Part shown: positions 42,084-50,048 of the stretch, piece by piece
How positions within the stretch are numbered: position 1 is the first letter of the stretch
Layout: every line of letters begins with the position of its first letter
Source: Bacteroides neonati
GTDB taxonomy: Bacteria; Bacteroidota; Bacteroidia; Bacteroidales; Bacteroidaceae
NCBI RefSeq assembly: GCF_000499785.1
Contig: NZ_HG726020.1
Span: forward strand, 1 to 64,000
Length of the DNA stretch: 64,000 bases
Reading direction: 5' to 3'
The notes under the pieces: generated by a model
Databases searched by the model: none
Seen by the model: only the letters and a program-made list of their open reading frames with translations
What the model was told of the DNA's origin: nothing
Program-made: the position numbers and the translations under genes

Positions 42084-43499
42084 ATGAAAAGAAACAGAAT
42101 CATGGTCATGGCGGCATTGTGGATGCTTCCACTCACTGCCGTGGCGCAAGTACAGCTCAGCTTCGAGGAGGCTCTGCAACTGCTGTCGAAACAGAATCAG
42201 CGCGTAAAGATAGCCGACAAGGGCATAGAGATAGCCCGCATGGAGCGCGGCAAACTCAACGCCTTGTGGTATCCGAGCCTTCAGGGGGCGGGCTCGTGGG
42301 TGCATCTCTCGCAGAAGATCGAGGTCAAGCAACCCCTGTCGCAGTTCACCGATCCGGCCAAGGATTTCGTACACTCCATCCTGCCGAACGACCAACTCAT
42401 CTCGTCCATTCTCGACCAGATAGGCTCGAACACGCTCGTCTTTCCGCTTGCCCCGAGCAACCTCACCACCGTCGATCTGACGGCCGAATGGGTGCTCTTT
42501 GCCGGTGGCAAACGGGTACGTGCCGGACGCATCGGTCAGGCGATGGTCGATCTGGCACACGAGAACCGGGCACAGGTAACCGTTGCCCAGCAGACCTTGC
42601 TGACCGAAACCTATTACGGACTGCGCCTTGCCCGACAGGTGGTAGCCGTTCGGCAAGCCACCTACGCAGCCCTGCGGAAGCATTACGAAGATGCCCTCAA
42701 GCTCGAAGAGAACGGCATGATAGACCGTGCCGGACGTCTCTTTGCCCAAGTAAACAAGGAGGAGGCCAAGCGGGAGTTCGAAGCCGCCCGCAAAGACGAG
42801 ACAGTGATGCAACGCGCGCTCAAATCCCTGCTGAAGCAGGCATCGGATAGTGTGGACATCGAACCCACCTCGCCCCTGTTCATGAACGACTCGCTGCCGC
42901 CGCGGATGCTCTTCGACCAAGCCGTGGGCAGTGGCAACGCCTTGCTGGGGCAACTGCGCATTCAGGAGCGCATCGCCCACGAGCAGGTGGGCATCGACCG
43001 CAGCGGCTACCTGCCCAACATTGCCCTGTTCGGCAAACAGACCCTTTACTCGAAAGGCATCCAGCGCAACCTCGTTCCGCGCTCGATGGTCGGTGTCGGC
43101 TTTACGTGGAACCTCTTCGACGGACTCGAGCGTGAGAAGCGCATCCGACAGTCGCGCCTCATCGAGCAAACCGTGGCACTAAGCCGCGCCCAAGCCGAAG
43201 ACGATCTGCTCGTAGCCGTCGACAAGCTCTACACGCAACTGCAAAAGGCGCAGGAGAGCGTACAGACGCTCAACGCAACCATCGCCCTGAGCGAGGAACT
43301 GGTTCGCATCCGCAAACGCTCCTTTGCCGAGGGCATGGCTACCTCGCTCGAGGTGATCGATGCCGAAACGATGCTTGCCAAGGTGCAGGTAGCCCGGCTG
43401 GCAGCGTATTACGAATACGATGTGTCGCTGATGCAGCTGCTGTCGATCTGCGGCACAACGCAACAGTTCGGGACGTACAGGAAAATCTCATTCAACTAA
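42084..43499 (+). CDS. TolC-family outer-membrane protein
   Basis: The 471-residue protein from ATG 42084 has a signal peptide (MVMAALWMLPLTAVAQ) and TolC-like repeats (LLTETYYGLRLARQVVAVRQ, RKRSFAEGMATSLEVIDAE). It is first of four genes (TolC-adaptor-permease-permease) for export across both membranes. Confidence 0.88.
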   Translation: MKRNRIMVMAALWMLPLTAVAQVQLSFEEALQLLSKQNQRVKIADKGIEIARMERGKLNALWYPSLQGAGSWVHLSQKIEVKQPLSQFTDPAKDFVHSILPNDQLISSILDQIGSNTLVFPLAPSNLTTVDLTAEWVLFAGGKRVRAGRIGQAMVDLAHENRAQVTVAQQTLLTETYYGLRLARQVVAVRQATYAALRKHYEDALKLEENGMIDRAGRLFAQVNKEEAKREFEAARKDETVMQRALKSLLKQASDSVDIEPTSPLFMNDSLPPRMLFDQAVGSGNALLGQLRIQERIAHEQVGIDRSGYLPNIALFGKQTLYSKGIQRNLVPRSMVGVGFTWNLFDGLEREKRIRQSRLIEQTVALSRAQAEDDLLVAVDKLYTQLQKAQESVQTLNATIALSEELVRIRKRSFAEGMATSLEVIDAETMLAKVQVARLAAYYEYDVSLMQLLSICGTTQQFGTYRKISFN

Positions 43500-43515
43500 A
43501 CATACACTATATCTT

Positions 43516-44508
43516 ATGAAACGAAATAATCGTACGATCAGTTGGGCATTTGCCCTTGTGATGCTGGGCATTGCCCTGTTTACCATCATCGGGATGGTGC
43601 TGACCAGCCGCCAACCCATCGTCTTGCAGGGACAGGTCGAAGCCACCGAGATCCGCATCAGCGGCAAGCTACCCGGACGGGTGGATACGTTCCTCGTAAG
43701 CGAGGGCGACCGGGTGAAACGGGGCGACACGCTGGTCATCATCAACAGTCCCGAGGTATATGCCAAGTACCGTCAGCTCGACGCCTTGGAGCAGGTAGCC
43801 ATTCAGCAGAACAAAAAGATTGATGCCGGCACCCGCAAACAGATCATCGGAACCGCCTTGCAACTGTGGAACAAGACCAAAAGCGACCTGAAGCTGGCGC
43901 AAACCACCCACCGGCGCATCCTGACTCTGTATAAAGACAGTGTGGTGACTTCGCAACGCAAAGACGAGGTAGAGGCCTTGTATCAATCGGCCTTAGCTGC
44001 CGAACGGGCGGCACACGAGCAGTATCAGCTGGCACTCGACGGAGCGCAACGGGAGGATAAAGCCTCATCGCTCTCGATGGTGCACGCGGCACAAAGCACG
44101 GTCGACGAGGTATCCTCGCTCCTACTCGATGCCCACCTCACCGCACCTGCCGACGGACAGATAGCGACCATCTTCCCCAAACGGGGCGAACTCGTTGCAC
44201 CGGGCACACCGCTCATGTCGCTGGTCGTGATGAGCGATGCCCACGTGGTGCTCAACGTGCGCGAAGACCGTCTGCCGCTCTTCCGCATGGGAGGCACGTT
44301 TACGGGCGATGTACCGGCATTGGCACAAAAGGGGGTGGAGTTCAGCATCTACTACATCAGTCCGCTGGGGAGCTTCGCCACGTGGAAGTCGACCAAGCAG
44401 ACGGGCAGTTACGATATGCAGACGTTTGAGATTCATGCACGCCCCACTCAGCCACTCGACGGACTGCGACCGGGAATGTCTGTACTCATTTCACTGGACG
44501 ACCTATGA
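43516..44508 (+). CDS. HlyD/YhiI-type adaptor protein
   Basis: The 330-residue protein has an N-terminal membrane helix (ISWAFALVMLGIALFTIIGM), lipoyl-like halves (ISGKLPGRVDTFLVSEGDRV, LTAPADGQIATIFPKRGELV) and a coiled coil between. It links the permeases to the TolC partner. Its last 4 nt overlap the first permease start (ATGA). Confidence 0.88.
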   Translation: MKRNNRTISWAFALVMLGIALFTIIGMVLTSRQPIVLQGQVEATEIRISGKLPGRVDTFLVSEGDRVKRGDTLVIINSPEVYAKYRQLDALEQVAIQQNKKIDAGTRKQIIGTALQLWNKTKSDLKLAQTTHRRILTLYKDSVVTSQRKDEVEALYQSALAAERAAHEQYQLALDGAQREDKASSLSMVHAAQSTVDEVSSLLLDAHLTAPADGQIATIFPKRGELVAPGTPLMSLVVMSDAHVVLNVREDRLPLFRMGGTFTGDVPALAQKGVEFSIYYISPLGSFATWKSTKQTGSYDMQTFEIHARPTQPLDGLRPGMSVLISLDDL

Positions 44509-45686
44509 AAAGAATCAGCGAAAACCGGTATTACCCAGTGGTGAAACGCGAACTGGAGCGTATGACCGCCCGCCGCTTCTACTTCGGCGTGTGTATCGTG
44601 TTGCCGCTCTTTACGCTCTTCTTCATGGCTACGATCTTCGGCAACGGACAGATGGAGAACATCCCCATCGGCATTGTAGACCAAGACCAGACGGCCACCT
44701 CGCGCACCATTGCCCGGAACATCGCTGCCGTGCCTACCTTTCACGTAACGCAAACGTTCGTCAACGAAGCTGCCGCACGTGAGGCGGTGCAGCGGAAGGA
44801 GATATACGGCTACCTCTCCATCCCTGCCAACTTCGAGCAGAAGGCCGTGACCGGCAAGAACCCCACGCTCTGCTATTACTATCATTATGCCTTATTATCG
44901 GTGGGGGGCGAGCTGATGGCAGCTTTCGAAACGGCACTGGCACCGATGGCACTATCGCCCGTAGCCATGCAGGCAATGGCCTTGGGGGTGAGCGAAGAAC
45001 GCATCGAAACCTTTCTGCTGCCCGTAGAGGGGAGCGACCATCCGCTCTATAACCCGTCGCTCGACTACTCAGTCTACCTGAGTCTGCCCTTCTTCTATGT
45101 ACTGTTTCAGGTACTCATTCTGCTCACCACGGTCTATGCGGCGGGTATCGAAATCAAGTTCGGCACGGCAGGCGAATGGCTGAATACCGCCCGTGGTAAC
45201 ATCGTTGTTGCGGTAGTGGGCAAACTACTGCCCTATACGCTGATTTATATGCTGATGGGCATGCTCGCCAACTATGTGATGCTGGATATTCTGCACATCC
45301 CGTTCGAGGGCAATTGGTGGTTGCTCAACGGGCTGACGGTGCTCTTCATCATCGCCACACAGGCGTTGGGACTGTTTCTGTTCTCCTTGTTTCCGGCCAT
45401 CTCGATCATCATCAGCATCGTATCGATGGTAGGATCGTTGGGGGCAACACTGTCGGGGGTTACGTTTCCGGTAGCCAATATGTATCCGTTGGTGCGCGAT
45501 GCCTCTTACCTCTTCCCGGTGCGGCACTTCACCGAAATCACACAAACCATGCTCTACTACAATGGCGGCTTTGCCTACCTATGGCCCTCGGCGGTGATCC
45601 TTTGCATCTTCCCGCTACTGGCATTGGCACTGCTTCCGCACTTGAAACGAGCGATAGAAAGTAATCGATATGAAAATATTCAATAA
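44505..45686 (+). CDS. ABC-2-type permease
   Basis: The 393-residue protein has an N-terminal membrane segment (FGVCIVLPLFTLFFMATIF), a large periplasmic domain (MENIPIGIVDQDQTATSRTI) and a C-terminal group of five or so helices, ending with the ABC-2 pattern GATLSGVTFPVANMYPLVRD. This is the YhhJ/YbhS-type permease half. No ATP-binding domain is fused to it, and none is encoded nearby. Confidence 0.87.
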   Translation: MKRISENRYYPVVKRELERMTARRFYFGVCIVLPLFTLFFMATIFGNGQMENIPIGIVDQDQTATSRTIARNIAAVPTFHVTQTFVNEAAAREAVQRKEIYGYLSIPANFEQKAVTGKNPTLCYYYHYALLSVGGELMAAFETALAPMALSPVAMQAMALGVSEERIETFLLPVEGSDHPLYNPSLDYSVYLSLPFFYVLFQVLILLTTVYAAGIEIKFGTAGEWLNTARGNIVVAVVGKLLPYTLIYMLMGMLANYVMLDILHIPFEGNWWLLNGLTVLFIIATQALGLFLFSLFPAISIIISIVSMVGSLGATLSGVTFPVANMYPLVRDASYLFPVRHFTEITQTMLYYNGGFAYLWPSAVILCIFPLLALALLPHLKRAIESNRYENIQ

Positions 45687-46848
45687 GCGGCAGGAGATCG
45701 TGTTTGTCATCGTGCGCGAGTTTCGTGCCATCAGCCGGAGCTATGCCGTATTGCTGGTGCTGGCGGGAGGTATCTTTGCCTACGGACTGCTTTACAACTA
45801 TATGTACGCTCCCAATATAGTAACCGACGCCCCTGTGGCGGTGGTCGACCGCTCGCACAGTGCACTCAGCCGGAACTATGTGCGTTGGCTCGATGCCACC
45901 CCACAGGTATCGATCTATGCACAGGCCGACAACTTCGTCGAAGCACGCGAATGGATGAAGCAAGGGCGTGTGCAAGGCATCATCTACCTGCCCCATAACT
46001 TCGAAGAACGGGTGTTCCGGGGCAGCGAAGCCGTATTCTCCCTCTACTCCACCACCGATGCCTTTCTCTACTTCGAGGCCTTGCAAAAAGCCTCTGCACA
46101 GGTGATGCTGGCTATCAATGATACGTATCGGTCGGCAGGCACCTCCTTTCTGCCACCGCAAGGGTTGCTGGCGGTGATGATGGCAAAACCCATCGCCGTA
46201 GAAGGCACTGCGCTTTATAACGTAACCGAAGGGTATGGCTCGTACCTCATTCCGGGGGTACTCATGGTCATCCTCTTTCAAACCTTGCTGATGGTAATCG
46301 GGATGCTGACGGGCGAGGAAGCACATTCGGGCGGCATCCGTGCCTATCGGGTGTGGGGCAACCATCGCTGGCAGTCGGCCTTGCGCATCGTCTTGGGCAA
46401 ATCGTTCGTGTACTGCCTGCTCTATGCTGTCTTTGCGCTGTTCCTGTTGGGGTTGCTTCCGCATTTCTTCAGTATTCCCAACATCGGCAACGGGTTCAAC
46501 ATCGTTCTGCTGATGATTCCCTACCTGCTGGCAACCTCCTTCTTCGGACTGGCAGCCTCGCGATGGTTTACCGACTCCGAAGCTCCCATCCTGATGATTG
46601 CCTTCTTCTCTGTAGGGCTGATCTTCCTTTCGGGGGTGTCGTATCCGCTCGAACTCATGCCGTGGTACTGGCAGGCAACCCACTACCTGATACCGGCAGC
46701 ACCGGCTACACTGGCGTTCGTAAAAGTGAACTCCATGGGAGCAAGCATGGCCGATATACGCACCGAGTACATCACCCTGTGCATACAGACAGTGGTTTAT
46801 TTCGGTTTGAGCGTATGGGTGTATCGCTGGAAGATAATCAAACAATAA
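45670..46848 (+). CDS. ABC-2-type permease, second copy
   Basis: The 392-residue paralogue of the preceding permease has the same layout: VIVREFRAISRSYAVLLVLA, then TDAPVAVVDRSHSALSRNYV and, late, FLSGVSYPLELMPWYWQATH. It overlaps the first permease by 17 nt. Two permease halves would form the transmembrane dimer, with an ATPase that must come from elsewhere. Confidence 0.87.
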   Translation: MKIFNKRQEIVFVIVREFRAISRSYAVLLVLAGGIFAYGLLYNYMYAPNIVTDAPVAVVDRSHSALSRNYVRWLDATPQVSIYAQADNFVEAREWMKQGRVQGIIYLPHNFEERVFRGSEAVFSLYSTTDAFLYFEALQKASAQVMLAINDTYRSAGTSFLPPQGLLAVMMAKPIAVEGTALYNVTEGYGSYLIPGVLMVILFQTLLMVIGMLTGEEAHSGGIRAYRVWGNHRWQSALRIVLGKSFVYCLLYAVFALFLLGLLPHFFSIPNIGNGFNIVLLMIPYLLATSFFGLAASRWFTDSEAPILMIAFFSVGLIFLSGVSYPLELMPWYWQATHYLIPAAPATLAFVKVNSMGASMADIRTEYITLCIQTVVYFGLSVWVYRWKIIKQ

Positions 46849-46935
46849 ATAGGACCGACCACCAAACAATTTGGCCTGCAATTACATTATATAATAGAGA
46901 GCCTTTACAGTGTATAACCTTTAATGACTTCATGT

Positions 46936-47145
46936 ATGGATAATGTAGTTGACAGAAATGTACCCATTGCAGACGAAAACATTGCCCCCAATGGACGACC
47001 TGCAAAAAACAAGTTTGGTAATTGGAGTGACGGAGTATCCAAAACGATACACGACCCCGCCGATGATCCTGAAAACCTGACTCCGGAAGAGAGAGAGAAG
47101 CGTATCAAGGAAATGGAAGAGATCATTAAAAAAGAGATTGAATAA
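46936..47145 (+). CDS. Small acidic/charged protein, hypothetical
   Basis: The 69-residue protein (MDNVVDRNVPIADENIAPNG at its start) ends in a strongly charged predicted helix (PEEREKRIKEMEEIIKKEIE). There is no signal peptide or membrane segment. An in-frame ATG at 46924 is an alternative start. No family recognised. The frame ends just before a strong terminator, which supports a real transcript. Confidence 0.45.
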   Translation: MDNVVDRNVPIADENIAPNGRPAKNKFGNWSDGVSKTIHDPADDPENLTPEEREKRIKEMEEIIKKEIE

Positions 47146-47148
47146 AGC

Positions 47149-47193
47149 ATAGAAGCGGGTATCATCTACACCAGATGGATACCCGCTTCTATG
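47149..47193. terminator. Bidirectional terminator
   Basis: CATAGAAGCGGGTATC at 47149 pairs with GATACCCGCTTCTATG ending at 47193; the inner stem has a one-base bulge. It is shared by the small gene and the convergent esterase. Confidence 0.85.
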
Positions 47194-47208
47194 TTTGATA
47201 CACTTCTA

Positions 47209-48666
47209 TTATTTTATAGCTTGATATATGGTCTTTGCCATGACTTCGGCTCCTTTTTCGTTGGGATGAACCTGATCGGGAAACAATTCGGGCATATGAT
47301 CCATCGCTGCATGAAGATCGATAACCTTCAGCTTATTCTTCTTGGCAACTTTGCGTATCATCGGAATCAGTTCATTCACAATAATGCTGTCATTTATGCC
47401 GGCAGTTGCCTCGGGCGTATAAGCCTTAGCAGGCAGGCAGAGATAAATGTCCGGATGGGCAGGCAGTGAACGAAAAGCATCGATCATCTGCTGCATATCC
47501 TTCATATAATCGGCCTTAAACTGCCAGTTGTGCTGCTTCGAGTCATTGGTTCCGAGTTTGATAATAACCACCTGCGGATTAAACGCCAACGCATTGCGAT
47601 AGGCCGGTTCGTTCATATAAGGATAGTCGCCTTTATTCAGCATCGTACGCGCACTCACTCCGTAGTTATGAACCAGATACTCATCGCCCAATAAGCGTGC
47701 CAGTACAGCCGGATAGCTATCGTGCATACGATCTTTGATCCGCGCACCAAACGTAATACTATTCCCGATACACGCTACCCGAATGGCATTGCTGCGGGGA
47801 GCTTTCCACGTTTGCAACCAAGAGGTAAGGGCGTCGAGCATTTGCGTCTTATACAGGAAACTTTCGTTGATGCCCCAGCCGTGTCCACCCGAAGGAAACA
47901 CATGAAACGAGGCGGGTACGTTCTGCTTATTCAATGCCACATAATAGTTGGCACCATTGGCGGGCGGCACCGCCTTGTCGTCATCACTAAATACAATGAA
48001 GGCGCGAGGTGTTTCCTGCGTTACCTGCTTCTCGTTCGAGTATTTCTTTTCAAGTTCCTCCGAAGCATCTTTGCCTAACAGATTATCGTGCGAACCGAGA
48101 TGTGTATACGATTTATCCATCGTAATGACAGGATAGAACAGAATCTGGAAATTGGGACGAACCTCGGGTGCAGCATGCGTAGCAACCGTCGATGCCAGAT
48201 GTCCTCCGGCCGATGATCCCATGATACCTACGTCGTACCGATTGATATTCCACACATCGGCACTGTCACGCACCATCTTCAAGGCCTCTTCGGCATCTGA
48301 TACAGGAACTTCTAAATGCCCCCCAAAAGGCATGCGGTATTTCAGCACAACCAAGGCAATGCCCTGCTTGTTAAAATAAGGAGCCCAGTCGTATCCTTCA
48401 TGATGATAGGCCAGATGACTGTATCCACCACCGGGACAAGCTATGACAACACGTCCGGTCGAAAGTTCTGCAGCAGGTAGAAATACACGGATAGAGGGTT
48501 TGAAGTTGCCCTTTGATTCATCAAAAGGAGTATTATCAACACCATTGGTATTGGGCATTCCTTGTGCCCACAGATCAATATCAAAAGGTTTCTGCGCACG
48601 CTGGGCAGAAACGGTTCCCCCTGCCAATAATAGCATCAGGAGAAAGATCATAGCATTCTTCTTCAT
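47209..48666 (-). CDS. Secreted two-domain esterase: alpha/beta hydrolase plus SGNH hydrolase
   Basis: The 485-residue protein has a signal peptide (MIFLLMLLLAGGTVSAQ). Residues about 25-285 form an acetyl-esterase-type alpha/beta hydrolase with the oxyanion motif VIACPGGGYSHLAYHHEGY, the nucleophile serine in GIMGSSAGGHLAS and a late GGHGWGINE histidine. Residues about 290-485 form a GDSL/SGNH hydrolase with CIGNSITFGARIKD (block I), VIIKLGTNDS (block III) and FPDQVHPNEKG (block V, Asp-x-x-His). Such enzymes remove acetyl groups from plant polysaccharides such as xylan; the substrate here is inferred. Confidence 0.88.
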   Translation of the reverse strand: MKKNAMIFLLMLLLAGGTVSAQRAQKPFDIDLWAQGMPNTNGVDNTPFDESKGNFKPSIRVFLPAAELSTGRVVIACPGGGYSHLAYHHEGYDWAPYFNKQGIALVVLKYRMPFGGHLEVPVSDAEEALKMVRDSADVWNINRYDVGIMGSSAGGHLASTVATHAAPEVRPNFQILFYPVITMDKSYTHLGSHDNLLGKDASEELEKKYSNEKQVTQETPRAFIVFSDDDKAVPPANGANYYVALNKQNVPASFHVFPSGGHGWGINESFLYKTQMLDALTSWLQTWKAPRSNAIRVACIGNSITFGARIKDRMHDSYPAVLARLLGDEYLVHNYGVSARTMLNKGDYPYMNEPAYRNALAFNPQVVIIKLGTNDSKQHNWQFKADYMKDMQQMIDAFRSLPAHPDIYLCLPAKAYTPEATAGINDSIIVNELIPMIRKVAKKNKLKVIDLHAAMDHMPELFPDQVHPNEKGAEVMAKTIYQAIK

Positions 48667-48697
48667 TTTAAAGTTATTATCTTATACATAGTGGCAA

Positions 48698-48705
48698 CAA
48701 AAATA
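48698..48705 (-). promoter_or_regulatory. -7 box of the two-domain esterase
   Basis: The minus strand reads TATTTTTG, 32 nt before ATG 48666. Confidence 0.55.
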
Positions 48706-48771
48706 GACATAAACTTTGTAATCGCTGTGCTGTTTTTTAAGATATTTACAGAGAACCTATCGAAAAAAAGA

Positions 48772-48779
48772 TACCTTTG
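48772..48779 (+). promoter_or_regulatory. -7 box of the MFS transporter gene
   Basis: TACCTTTG lies 55 nt before ATG 48834; the upstream in-frame ATG at 48777 falls within this box and was rejected. Confidence 0.5.
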
Positions 48780-48833
48780 CTCCCCATTATCACATATCTA
48801 ACGCATCACTACACTAAACCTGAAAGTCACATC

Positions 48834-50045
48834 ATGCAACCCTGGAAAAAGAAGTTTATCACGATATGGTCCGGACAACTGTTTTCTATTCTCAGCAGCA
48901 CCATCGCTCAGTTTGCCATTATCCTTTGGATCAGCCTGGAGACTGGTTCGGCCGAGGTATTGGCTTTCGCTACCATAGCGGGTATGGTTCCTCAGATTAT
49001 ACTGGGTGCATTTGCAGGTGTATTCGTAGATCGTTGGAACCGGAAATGGACCATGATTCTGGCCGATAGTTTCGTGGCACTCTGTTCGGCCGTTATTGCA
49101 TGGCTGTTTTATCTCGACGTAGTGGAGCTGTGGCACATTTACCTCTTACTGATGCTTCGCTCCGTAGGAGGTGCATTTCATACACCTGCCATGAAGGCCT
49201 CTATCCCCCTATTGGCACCCGAGAGTGAACTGACACGTATTGCCGGAATCAATCAGTCGATACAGGCCGTATGCACTATCTGCGGCCCGGTAATGGGTGC
49301 CGCACTGATCGTTTCGACCAATATGAGTGTGATTATGCTACTCGATGTAGCCGGGGCTATCATTGCCTGTACCGCATTACTGTTTGTAGTCATTCCTAAC
49401 CCGCCGAAGAAGGAGGCAGCATCGGCCAGCCATGTTTTAAAAGAGATGCGCGAGGGGTTCACTGCCATTCGCCTTAACCGCGGGCTTACCGTAGTCATGC
49501 TGTTGGAAGTACTGGTTACATTCTTCATTATGCCCATCGTAGCTTTGTATCCGCTATTGACGCTCCAACACTTCAACGGAACGGCCTATCAGGTGAGTAT
49601 CATTGAACTGTTGTTCGGCTTCGGTATGCTCGCAGGAGGTATCTTATTGGGTATCTGGAACCCGAAGCTGCGCAAAGTGATACTGATCAATATTTCATAC
49701 ATGATGCTGGGACTGACGGTCTTGATAACGGGACTATTGCCGGCATCGGCATTTATCCCCTTTGCGATAATAACCGTTATACAAGGCATCAGTATTCCGT
49801 TCTATTCGGGGTCCCTCACCTCGCTGTTGCAAACACAGATTGAGGTTTCCATGCTGGGGCGTGTCTTCTCTTTGTTCGACAGTATCAGCCTGCTTCCGTC
49901 GGTACTGGGGTTATTGGCTACCGGTTTTATAGCCGACAGTATCGGCATATCCAATGTGTTTGTAGTCTGTGGCATAGCCTTGTTGCTGGTAGCGATCATT
50001 GCACCGATGATTCCTTCGGCCATGAATTTGGAGCGTCGGCGTTGA
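48834..50045 (+). CDS. MFS transporter, DHA3/MefA-like
   Basis: The 403-residue protein begins MQPWKKKFITIWSGQLFSIL and has about 12 hydrophobic segments. LGAFAGVFVDRWNRKWTMIL is the MFS loop 2-3 motif in DHA3 form, as in macrolide efflux proteins. It probably exports a drug or metabolite; the substrate is unknown. It ends 3 nt before the convergent helicase stop. Confidence 0.85.
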   Translation: MQPWKKKFITIWSGQLFSILSSTIAQFAIILWISLETGSAEVLAFATIAGMVPQIILGAFAGVFVDRWNRKWTMILADSFVALCSAVIAWLFYLDVVELWHIYLLLMLRSVGGAFHTPAMKASIPLLAPESELTRIAGINQSIQAVCTICGPVMGAALIVSTNMSVIMLLDVAGAIIACTALLFVVIPNPPKKEAASASHVLKEMREGFTAIRLNRGLTVVMLLEVLVTFFIMPIVALYPLLTLQHFNGTAYQVSIIELLFGFGMLAGGILLGIWNPKLRKVILINISYMMLGLTVLITGLLPASAFIPFAIITVIQGISIPFYSGSLTSLLQTQIEVSMLGRVFSLFDSISLLPSVLGLLATGFIADSIGISNVFVVCGIALLLVAIIAPMIPSAMNLERRR

Positions 50046-50048
50046 GCA

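Noticed and set aside
42069..43169. Minus-strand frame of 366 codons
   Set aside because: Antisense shadow of the TolC gene with no domain features.
45538..46881. Long minus-strand frame of 447 codons
   Set aside because: It is antisense to the second ABC-2 permease and has low-complexity, Gln/His/Cys-rich translation; an artefact of GC-rich codon use.
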